From positions 1 to 19,937 of the forward strand of contig JAGHAG010000066.1 in the NCBI GenBank assembly GCA_021161625.1: a stretch of DNA of 19,937 nt, written 5' to 3'. A program made the position numbers and the translations under genes. Below, piece after piece: positions 7,291 to 13,364 of this stretch. Position 1 is the first letter of the stretch, and each line of letters starts with the position of its first letter. Source of the DNA: Elusimicrobiota bacterium (GTDB lineage Bacteria; CG03). The notes beneath the pieces were generated by a model. That model ran no database searches. It worked only from the letters and a program-made list of their open reading frames with translations, and had not been told where the DNA came from.

Positions 7291-7955
7291 AAACAAGCCC
7301 TACAATTCTGGTCCTTTCATCTCCATCTGGCGGTGGAAAAACAACCCTTGCAAGATATCTACGAAAGGAAATCAGAGAACTTACATATTCTGTTTCCACA
7401 ACCACACGGCCTATGAGGAAGGGGGAAAGAAACGGTGTTGATTACACTTTTGTCTCAGAAAAAGAGTTTAAAAAAATGATAAAAAAAGGTGAATTTGTTG
7501 AGTGGGCTCTTGTTCACGGACATTATTATGGAACGCCCATAAAAAACATAAAAGATGCGTTGAAAAAAGGCAGAGACATTTTGCTTGACCTTGATGTAAA
7601 GGGTGCAAAAAATTTAAAGAAAATTTTTCCTGAGGCAATTCTTGTTTTTATAACTGTAAAGAGCCTTAAGGAGTTGAGAAGAAGGCTGATTTTAAGAAAA
7701 AAAGACGATTTAAAAACAATTGAAATGCGCCTTAGAAATGCAAGAAAAGAATTGAAGGAAATAAAACATTTTGACTATCTCATTATAAATGATAACCTAA
7801 AAAAGGCAAGAGCGCAGTTGAAAGCAATTTATATTGCAAGCAAATTGAGAATTCCCAAGCCCCGTTGGATAGAAAACATCCAATGGGGCAAGCCCGGTTG
7901 GATAGCAAACATCCAATGGGGCAAGGAGGAGAAAAATGTCAGAAAAAGACCTTGA
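7287..7955 (+). CDS. gmk: Guanylate kinase with repeat-derived C-terminal extension
   Basis: A 222-residue protein that converts GMP to GDP with ATP. It has the Walker A SSPSGGGKTT (11-20, K18), the GMP-binding STTTRPMRKGE and VDYTFVS segments, HGHYYGTP, LLDLDVKGA, and an arginine-rich lid (ELRRRLILR). The core ends near residue 190. Residues 191-212 are two copies of an 11-residue unit ending NIQWGK, encoded by a 33-bp tandem palindromic repeat. The tail then reads into the ribosome site of the next gene and overlaps it by 20 bases. The extension is probably a repeat insertion that displaced the original stop; its effect on activity is unknown. The gene overlaps ruvA by 4 bases. Confidence 0.95.
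   Translation: MKTSPTILVLSSPSGGGKTTLARYLRKEIRELTYSVSTTTRPMRKGERNGVDYTFVSEKEFKKMIKKGEFVEWALVHGHYYGTPIKNIKDALKKGRDILLDLDVKGAKNLKKIFPEAILVFITVKSLKELRRRLILRKKDDLKTIEMRLRNARKELKEIKHFDYLIINDNLKKARAQLKAIYIASKLRIPKPRWIENIQWGKPGWIANIQWGKEEKNVRKRP
7859..7922. repeat. Tandem 33-bp palindromic repeat inside gmk 3' end
   Basis: Unit 1 is GCCCCGTTGGAT (7859-7870), loop AGAAAAC, ATCCAATGGGGC (7878-7889): a 12-bp stem with one G-T pair. Unit 2 (7892-7922) repeats it 33 bases later with a mismatch near the stem base. The period is a multiple of three, so the reading frame stays open, adding two WI-NIQWGK repeats. The second unit ends 2 bases before the GGAGGA at 7925-7930 that serves the next gene. Confidence 0.8.
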
Positions 7956-8823
7956 AAAACACTTAAAAGCCCTTGTTGAGATGTGTTCAAGGATAAACTT
8001 TTCGTTCAAGGAATCAGAGGTTTTATCGCAAATTTTGAAAAGGTCCTGTGATATTTTAAATGTTGAAGGGATGAGTATTCTCTTGAATGTGCCGGGTGGA
8101 GACATTCTTTCTTTTTATGCTGTTGAAGGTCCAGCAAAGGAAAAAATTCTTAAAATTGGAAGCATTTCAACAAAGGAAGGAATTGCAGGCTGGGTTTACA
8201 ATACAGGCAAAGGGGTTTTCTTAAATGACCCCTATACCCATCCAAAATTTTTGCCTTTTGTTGATAAAGAAACAGGATTTCACACAAAAAATTTAATCTG
8301 CGTTCCTCTTATTTCAAGGATGAAAAAAATGGGAGTTCTTGAAGCGGTAAACAAAAAGGAAGGGCTTTTTGACAATTCAGACCTCTATTTTACTGAAGTT
8401 CTTGCAGGCATTGTCTCAATAGTTTTAAGAAACATAGGTCTTTTTACAGAGCTTGCCCATCAGAAAAATCTTGTAAAAAGCATCCTTGCAAGCATACCTG
8501 GTGGGTTTATTGCAATTGATACAGACGAAAGGGTAATTGAGTTTAATGCCGCAGCAGGAAGAATTCTCGGATTTTCTTCTTCTACTGTTCTAAACCTTAA
8601 TGTAAAAAGTGTCTTTAAAATGCAGAAAGAAATTGTTGAGGTTTTAATAAAAACCCTCAGAGAAGGTAAAACAGGCAACCGCCTTATTCTCCACACCCAG
8701 AAGTCAAATGGACAGAAACTGATTCTGGGATACGGAACTCTGTTAATAAAAAATCCAGAAGGGAGAATAATCGGTGCAGGAATGATTTTTCAGGATTTGA
8801 CGCAGATACAGGGACTACCGTGA
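7936..8823 (+). CDS. GAF-PAS sensor protein without output domain
   Basis: A 295-residue soluble protein starting at ATG 7936 behind GGAGGA. Residues about 20-170 look like a GAF domain (GIAGWVYNTGKGVFLND, NLICVPLI, LEAVNKK). Residues about 181-290 look like a PAS domain (ILASIPGGFIAIDTDERV, FNAAAGRILGF, GAGMIFQDLT). In sensor kinases the PAS domain typically ends in a segment such as DLTxIxxLE that leads into the HisKA dimerisation helix. Here the protein stops at DLTQIQGLP, exactly at that junction. No kinase, cyclase or DNA-binding domain follows; the next bases are a 7-bp tandem repeat. It may be a truncated histidine kinase or a stand-alone sensor. Its ligand is unknown. It is last in the yebC operon. 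Confidence 0.8.
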   Translation: MSEKDLEKHLKALVEMCSRINFSFKESEVLSQILKRSCDILNVEGMSILLNVPGGDILSFYAVEGPAKEKILKIGSISTKEGIAGWVYNTGKGVFLNDPYTHPKFLPFVDKETGFHTKNLICVPLISRMKKMGVLEAVNKKEGLFDNSDLYFTEVLAGIVSIVLRNIGLFTELAHQKNLVKSILASIPGGFIAIDTDERVIEFNAAAGRILGFSSSTVLNLNVKSVFKMQKEIVEVLIKTLREGKTGNRLILHTQKSNGQKLILGYGTLLIKNPEGRIIGAGMIFQDLTQIQGLP

Positions 8824-8824
8824 A

Positions 8825-8852
8825 CGGAAGTCGGAAGTCGGAAGTCGGAAAT
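8825..8852. repeat. Tandem 7-bp repeat (CGGAAGT)4
   Basis: Three perfect CGGAAGT units and a fourth CGGAAAT, beginning one base after the sensor gene's stop. A degenerate copy (CAGAAGT, CGGAAGT, CGGAGGG, CGGAAAA) lies at 19766-19793. Confidence 0.75.
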
Positions 8853-8857
8853 ATATT

Positions 8858-8906
8858 CCCCACCTGCACGCTGGTGGGGGATGTAGCGGCCGCATTACTA
8901 TGCGAC
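8858..8906. repeat. Two-palindrome ATGTA array
   Basis: Palindrome 1 is CCCCACC (8858-8864) and GGTGGGG (8873-8879). ATGTAGCG (8881-8888) links it to palindrome 2, GCCGCAT (8889-8895) and ATGCGAC (8900-8906), with one G-T pair in the stem. It has the same layout as 5247-5301, but the second palindrome is that of 383-400. Confidence 0.65.
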
Positions 8907-9006
8907 TTAAAGAAAAGTGGAAAGGCGAGAAAGTAACAAGGAAAATGAAAGCAGGAGCGATTAAGCAAATAGCAATTAAGCGATTAAGTGAAGTCAAAAA
9001 TCTTCA

Positions 9007-9062
9007 CTATCCTCTATCCTCTATCCTCTTTCCTCTATTCACTATTCGCTATTTGCTAAATA
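9007..9062. repeat. Tandem 7-bp repeat (CTATCCT)8, degenerate at 3' end
   Basis: Units run CTATCCT x3, CTTTCCT, CTATTCA, CTATTCG, CTATTTG, CTAAATA, becoming less perfect toward the ribosome site at 9066. The same motif sits directly before the ribosome site of yebC. Confidence 0.75.
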
Positions 9063-9074
9063 GTTGGAGGTTAA

Positions 9075-9737
9075 ATGGCAAGACAGTGGATAAAATATGA
9101 ACTGAAAAAAGACCCGTTAAAAGCAACAATTGTTTTTATTGAAAAACTCATACGGGAAAAAAAACAAACAGTAATTTCTTCATTAATTGGTTTTGTTGTG
9201 GTTATTGTTTTTGCAGGAATAATTTATTTTGCTCACAAAAAAAATGTTGAAGCCGCCTATGCTTCTTTAATCCGTGCAGAGAACATCCTTTATTCTGACC
9301 CGAATCTTGCAATAACCCTTGCTGATTCTGTAATTTCAAATTTAAAAAGTGACAACGAACTTACTGCCCTTGCATCCTACATAAAAGCAGATGCTCTTTT
9401 TATAAAAAAAGATTATAAATCCGCCTTAAAATTTTACAAAAATGCATTAAAAAAAATAAATCCTGCATTTAAGCCAAATGTTATATATTCACTTGCAAAA
9501 ACATACGAGGCACTTGGAAAAATTGATGAAGCACAGAAAAAGTATCAGGAATTTCTGGGAGATTTTGACAGGCATTATCTTGCAGAGGATGTCTATCTTT
9601 CTCTTGCAAGAATTTTCATACAGAGGGGCTTTTACAAGGAAGCAAAAAATTACATTGAAATCGTAAAAAGCCGTTCACAGGGAACAAAGTGGGAAGAATA
9701 TGCCAAAGAACTTGCCAGCCTTATCCCCGGAAGCTGA
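9075..9737 (+). CDS. Single-pass membrane TPR protein
   Basis: A 220-residue protein starting at ATG 9075 behind GGAGG. There is a basic cytoplasmic N-terminus, one hydrophobic segment at about 32-53 (ISSLIGFVVVIVFAGIIYF), then an alpha-helical region with tetratricopeptide-like repeats (ALASYIKADALFIKKDYKSA, VIYSLAKTYEALGKIDEA, VYLSLARIFIQRGFYKEA). This layout resembles YfgM/TPR_21-type periplasmic chaperone partners and BamD-like TPR proteins. A role in assembly of envelope proteins is a guess by architecture. It overlaps the DUF58 gene by 38 bases, so the two are co-translated. Confidence 0.8.
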   Translation: MARQWIKYELKKDPLKATIVFIEKLIREKKQTVISSLIGFVVVIVFAGIIYFAHKKNVEAAYASLIRAENILYSDPNLAITLADSVISNLKSDNELTALASYIKADALFIKKDYKSALKFYKNALKKINPAFKPNVIYSLAKTYEALGKIDEAQKKYQEFLGDFDRHYLAEDVYLSLARIFIQRGFYKEAKNYIEIVKSRSQGTKWEEYAKELASLIPGS

Positions 9738-10635
9738 CCCTCTAAAAAATCTTTATCTCAAACCCGAGATAATTGCACGAGTTGAGAGGTTGGGATATTC
9801 CAGAAGGGGAATTTTTGAAGGAAACATTTCAGGAAAATACCACTCTCCTTTCAGGGGATATTCCTCTGACTTCCATGCATTCCGCCCCTATACTCAGGGT
9901 GATGATTTGAGATATCTTGACTGGAAGGTTTATGGAAGAACAGAAAAATTTTTCATAAAGCAGTTTGAAGAAGAAACAAATATGAGGGTTATAATTGCTC
10001 TGGATTGTTCTGCATCAATGAATTTTCCAAAAGAGTTTGAAAAAAACAAACTCTACTGGGCAAAGACACTTGCATCCACTCTTGCATACATTCTCATAAA
10101 AAGAGGGGACAGTGTTGGTTTTTTGAGTTTTTCTGAACGCCTCATTTCCTTTATCCCTGATGCAAGAGGTTCAAAATACCTGACAAAAATTCTTTCAGAA
10201 ATTGCAAAGGTTGAGTCCTCTGGAAAGACAAAAATTTTTAATTCCTTAAATGACATAGGACCTTTTTTGAAGAGAAGAACTCTGATTATTCTCATTTCAG
10301 ATTTGCTTTCCGATTTTTTACCGGTTTCCAAAGTTATAAGAAGTTTTTTAAAACAAAAGCACAGATTTGTCGTGTTGCAGGTTTTATCCTCTCTGGAATT
10401 TTCTCTGCCGCAGGGAGAAGCATTTGTTTTTGTGGATATGGAAACGCAGGAAAGGGTAAGAATAGATGTTGAAAAGGTGAGAACCTACTATAAAAAAGAG
10501 TTTGAAAAATTCAATCACGGTATTGAAGGCAACTTAAAAAGCAGTGGGGTTGGATTTTTCAGATTTAACACCCACAAGCCCATGATAAGAGAAATTCCCC
10601 TTGGTCTTATAAAAGCAGGTTTCACATTTAGATAA
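9700..10635 (+). CDS. DUF58 protein with VWA-like fold
   Basis: A 311-residue protein. The DUF58 core is clear: FRGYSSDFHAFRPYTQGDDL leading into RYLDWKVYGR (71-80), then a MIDAS-type metal-site motif DCSAS (102-106) in a VWA-like domain. DUF58 proteins usually sit with MoxR AAA+ ATPases and BatA/VWA membrane proteins, in systems thought to act in metalloprotein or envelope maturation. Here the BatA-like gene follows directly (TAATG overlap), but no MoxR is in the window. ATG 9700 lies within the TPR gene and has only a weak upstream GGGAAG; TTG 9712 is an alternative start. The core domain is unaffected either way. Confidence 0.9.
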   Translation: MPKNLPALSPEADPLKNLYLKPEIIARVERLGYSRRGIFEGNISGKYHSPFRGYSSDFHAFRPYTQGDDLRYLDWKVYGRTEKFFIKQFEEETNMRVIIALDCSASMNFPKEFEKNKLYWAKTLASTLAYILIKRGDSVGFLSFSERLISFIPDARGSKYLTKILSEIAKVESSGKTKIFNSLNDIGPFLKRRTLIILISDLLSDFLPVSKVIRSFLKQKHRFVVLQVLSSLEFSLPQGEAFVFVDMETQERVRIDVEKVRTYYKKEFEKFNHGIEGNLKSSGVGFFRFNTHKPMIREIPLGLIKAGFTFR

Positions 10636-12545
10636 TGTTTAAATTTTTAAATCCATCTGCTTTTTACTTTTTGCCACTCATTACAATTCCCATTTTGATA
10701 CATCTTCTAACCAGAAAAAAGGCAATTGTTTACTTTTTCCCAACAATTCTTTTTTTAAAAAAACAGGCTCTTTTGAAAACAAGGCAGTTTAAACTCTTAA
10801 ACATACTGCTTCTTATTTTAAGAACGCTGATAGTTCTTCTTTTTGTTCTTTTCTTTGCAAAGCCATCTGTTGTTTTTCTGAAGAAAACAGAGAAGGGAAA
10901 ATGCGCTATCTTTCTGGATATCTCTTATTCCATGAACATGAGGTCCCTTGAAACCTCCCTTTTTAAAGATGCGGTAAAGGGGGCCTCTGAAATAGGAAAA
11001 ATTTTCGGCTTTGAAAATACAAATGTCTTTACATTTGCTAAAAAAGTTTCTTTTCTTGCAAAAGGCAACCAGGCGTTTAAGATTTTGGAAAAAACCACCC
11101 CTGTTGAGGTTTCACAACCCTGCGAGGATGAGATTGAAAAAATTGTTTTAGAAAATAGAAATTTTACGCACATTTTTATCCTTTCGGATTTCTGCAAAAA
11201 CACCTTTAAAAGAAGCATAAAAAAGAATCCCGAACAGGAATTTTTTTGTTTTAAATTCGGGGAAAAAGAGAAAAACTCTCATATAAAAAGCATAAAAATT
11301 CACAAGGAAGGGATTTCTGCAATTACGCAGATTCAGGGAAATAAAAATTTTGCATTAGAAGTTTACTTAAGTGCAAGAAAAATAAATCAGGCAGCTGTTG
11401 TGGATGAGGAAACCTTTTTATACGGAGTAAAAAATGTGAAAAAGGGAAAACTTGAACTTTCTCCAACAGATGCCTTAAAAGAAGACAACATTTTTTACTT
11501 TTCACTTCCTGAAAGGACATCTATTAAAGTTTTCTGTTTCAATGGGGATTATTCTTTGAATCCCATCAAGAATGAGACATATTTTTTGAGAAAAATTTTT
11601 GACCAGTTTTCTCTGTATGAACTTGAAGAAGAAACTCAGGAAAAAATCTTTTTCAAAAATTTAAAAAAATACAGGGTTTGCATCTTCACAAATCCGCACA
11701 AATTAAATCAAAAGTATGCACAAATTTTAAGAAACTGGATTTTAAGAGGTGGGATTGTATTTATTTTTCCTGGAGAAAGGACAGATGTTGATTCTCTGAA
11801 TAATTTTTGTCCGGATTTTCTCCCCTCATACATTTATCCCTTAAAGGAAAAAAGTTTAAAAGGAATGGATTTACCTTCTTCCTTCTGGCTTGGAGATGAG
11901 GTAAGAGGTGAGTTTTTTGAAAAGTTTAAAGCAGAAAAATTTTTTCCTGTTTTGAAAAAGGAAAATTCCCTTTCAATTCTCAAATCAAAGAAAGAGGACA
12001 TCCTTGTCTTCCAGAAGTTTGGAGAAGGTTTTGTTTTTCTTTTTTCTGTTCCTGCTGATCTGGATTTCTCAAACCTCGCTATTTTAAGTGGTTTTCCTGT
12101 TTTTCTCTTAAAAACCCTTGATTATTTTCTCTGGGAAAGGAAAGAATTTAAAAGAAATTACTTTATTGGAGATGTTGCAAAATTTAAGAGTTTGTCTTCA
12201 AAACTTTTTTTTAAAGGGCATCCAATCCCTCTTTCACAGGAAGAAGAAAATGGTGCTCTTATTTTAAAAGCACCGCCTTTTGCAAACACAGGGTTTTATA
12301 CTGTAAAGACAAAAGATGGAGAAAAAGTTATTGCAGTGAATTTAAGAAGGGGTTCTGAAAACAACCTTGAAAGGTTATCTGATTCAGAGATAAAAAAAAT
12401 TTTTGATGATGCAGGAATTTTTAAAATAAAAAATCCTGCTGATGAGATTCCAGTAATTCTTTCAGGAAAACCTGTTGGTAAATACATAATAATTTTGATT
12501 TTGCTTTTTCTTATAGCAGAAGTTATCCTTGCAAACAAATTGTAA
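10635..12545 (+). CDS. BatA-like VWA membrane protein
   Basis: A 636-residue protein. The N-terminus is the BatA signature: a hydrophobic segment (about 8-26, AFYFLPLITIPILIHLLTRK), a short loop, a second hydrophobic segment (about 53-76), then a VWA domain with DISYS (95-99). A long middle region without recognised domains follows, including IFTNPHKLN and a GGIVFIFPGE strand typical of glutamine-amidotransferase-like folds in such proteins. The C-terminus is one membrane helix (about 615-634). It is probably anchored in the inner membrane with the VWA domain exposed, acting with the DUF58 protein. It starts in a TAATG overlap with that gene and ends the operon. Confidence 0.88.
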   Translation: MFKFLNPSAFYFLPLITIPILIHLLTRKKAIVYFFPTILFLKKQALLKTRQFKLLNILLLILRTLIVLLFVLFFAKPSVVFLKKTEKGKCAIFLDISYSMNMRSLETSLFKDAVKGASEIGKIFGFENTNVFTFAKKVSFLAKGNQAFKILEKTTPVEVSQPCEDEIEKIVLENRNFTHIFILSDFCKNTFKRSIKKNPEQEFFCFKFGEKEKNSHIKSIKIHKEGISAITQIQGNKNFALEVYLSARKINQAAVVDEETFLYGVKNVKKGKLELSPTDALKEDNIFYFSLPERTSIKVFCFNGDYSLNPIKNETYFLRKIFDQFSLYELEEETQEKIFFKNLKKYRVCIFTNPHKLNQKYAQILRNWILRGGIVFIFPGERTDVDSLNNFCPDFLPSYIYPLKEKSLKGMDLPSSFWLGDEVRGEFFEKFKAEKFFPVLKKENSLSILKSKKEDILVFQKFGEGFVFLFSVPADLDFSNLAILSGFPVFLLKTLDYFLWERKEFKRNYFIGDVAKFKSLSSKLFFKGHPIPLSQEEENGALILKAPPFANTGFYTVKTKDGEKVIAVNLRRGSENNLERLSDSEIKKIFDDAGIFKIKNPADEIPVILSGKPVGKYIIILILLFLIAEVILANKL

Positions 12546-12571
12546 TTGAACTGCAATTTTGCTATAAATAT
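12546..12571. other. Short AT-rich junction before leader repeat copy 2
   Basis: Only 26 bases separate the BatA-like stop from the leader repeat. There is no terminator-like structure other than the dyad at 12576-12600, which is not followed by a clean T-run. Confidence 0.5.
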
Positions 12572-12575
12572 ATCG

Positions 12576-12600
12576 CATCGGAAATTGAAAATTTCCGATG
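12576..12600. promoter_or_regulatory. Operator-like perfect dyad, copy 2
   Basis: Identical to the dyad at 2802-2826: CATCGGAAATT, GAA, AATTTCCGATG, centred on TTGAAA (12585-12590). It is a candidate binding site for a dimeric regulator shared by the EF-G-like gene and the tmk operon, though this is inferred from position and symmetry alone. Confidence 0.45.
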
Positions 12601-12613
12601 GATAAGGTAAAAT
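12585..12613 (+). promoter_or_regulatory. Candidate sigma70 promoter for the tmk operon
   Basis: TTGAAA (12585-12590), 17-bp spacer, TAAAAT (12608-12613); each hexamer is one base from consensus. Transcription would begin near 12620, giving a leader of about 125 bases that contains the long-range stem. A second option is TTTACA (12615-12620), 18 bp, TATAAG (12639-12644). Confidence 0.5.
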
Positions 12614-12669
12614 TTTTACAAAATAAGGAATAATTTTTTATAAGATAGTCAGGGAATAGACGAGGATTT

Positions 12670-12747
12670 ATGAAGTCAGTAAAAATTATAAAAGAAAAAG
12701 GGGGTTTCAGTCCCGATTTATCGGGACTGACTATCTTAGAACAATGA
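12670..12747 (+). CDS. Possible 25-aa leader peptide coupled to tmk
   Basis: ATG 12670 follows GACGAGG (12659-12665, close spacing) and opens a 25-codon frame starting MKSVKIIKEKGGF and ending LTILEQ. Its TGA (12745-12747) overlaps the tmk ATG as ATGA. tmk has no Shine-Dalgarno of its own, so reinitiation after this leader would explain its translation. In copy 1 the equivalent frame starts MKTVKIIKGNGGF, keeps LTIL and then runs out of frame through the EF-G-like start. The differences between copies change amino acids, so there is no sign of selection on the peptide. It could be translated only for coupling. Confidence 0.35.
   Translation: MKSVKIIKEKGGFSPDLSGLTILEQ
12707..12730 (+). promoter_or_regulatory. 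Variable hairpin of leader repeat, copy 2
   Basis: TCAGTCCCGA (12707-12716), loop TTTA, TCGGGACTGA (12721-12730): a perfect 10-bp stem ending 13 bases before the tmk ATG. Its right base (CTGA) also takes part in the long-range pairing with 12642-12652, so the two structures compete. Confidence 0.55.
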
Positions 12748-13364
12748 AGCAAACAGGTTATTTTATAACATTTGAAGGTCTGGATGGATGTGGAAAGTCC
12801 ACACAGGCAAAACTACTTGCAGATGCTCTTGAAAGAGAAGGTTTTAAAGTATTAAGAACCCGTGAACCTGGAGGTTCTCTTTTTTCAGAACACTTGAGAA
12901 AAATAATACTTGACCCCAATCACAGGGTGAGTCCCATAACTGAACTTCTCCTGTATGAGGCATCCCGTGCATCTCACACAGATGAGGTTATAAGACCTGC
13001 GTTAGAAAAAAATTTTGTGGTCATCTGTGAAAGATATTCAGATGCCACCATTGCCTATCAGGGATTTGGAAGAGGGCTTCCGTTAAAAAAAATTAAATTC
13101 ATTGACAGATTTGCAACAGGTGGGCTGAAACCCCACCTCACCATCTTCTTAGAAATTCCTGTGGAAAGGTCTCTTGCAAGAATACGAAGGAAAAAGGACC
13201 GTCTGGAAATGGAAAACAAAAGTTTTTATATGAGGGTTTTGCAAGGATACAGGAAAATCCGCAAACAACAGAAGAAAAGATTTGTAGTTGTAAAAGGCAC
13301 AGGGAATATAAAAAAAATTCATGAAAGAGTTTTATCCGCTGTTAAAAAATGTTTGAAAATTTGA
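12744..13364 (+). CDS. tmk: Thymidylate kinase
   Basis: A 206-residue protein that phosphorylates dTMP to dTDP, an essential step of dTTP supply. It has the P-loop EGLDGCGKST (11-20), the REPGG substrate motif (40-44), ERY (96-98) followed by SDATIAYQG, and a lid-type stretch ARIRRKKDRLE. Length is normal (E. coli 213). The start is fixed by the family's FITFEG N-terminus; no Shine-Dalgarno precedes it, which is unusual for this window and suggests coupling to the leader frame. It opens the tmk-holB-PSP1-metG operon and overlaps holB by 16 bases. Confidence 0.96.
   Translation: MKQTGYFITFEGLDGCGKSTQAKLLADALEREGFKVLRTREPGGSLFSEHLRKIILDPNHRVSPITELLLYEASRASHTDEVIRPALEKNFVVICERYSDATIAYQGFGRGLPLKKIKFIDRFATGGLKPHLTIFLEIPVERSLARIRRKKDRLEMENKSFYMRVLQGYRKIRKQQKKRFVVVKGTGNIKKIHERVLSAVKKCLKI

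Larger units (their letters stand above)
8824..9074. other. Repeat-rich spacer, no gene seen
   Basis: A 251-base spacer containing the CGGAAGT tandem array (8825-8852), the ATGTA two-palindrome array (8858-8906), degenerate 7-base GCGATTA/AGCAATT units (about 8956-8990) and the CTATCCT array (9007-9062) that runs up to the ribosome site GGAGG at 9066-9070. No promoter can be picked out with confidence. Confidence 0.7.
12572..12738 (+). repeat. Structured promoter/leader repeat, copy 2
   Basis: A 167-base copy of 2798-2960, placed 5 bases before the tmk start. The termini AAGATAGTCAG (12642-12652) and CTGACTATCTT (12727-12737) are perfectly complementary. The internal palindrome TCCCGATTTATCGGGA (12711-12726) differs completely from copy 1. 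The variable inserts (13 and 16 bases) differ by three, so the leader reading frame is kept. Confidence 0.85.

Noticed and set aside
7859..7922. Intrinsic terminator between gmk and the sensor gene
   Set aside because: The hairpins have no T-run after them and lie within the gmk frame, directly before a ribosome site.
8900..9100. 66-codon + strand open frame before the TPR gene
   Set aside because: It reads through a palindrome and the CTATCCT tandem array and overlaps the true start out of frame.
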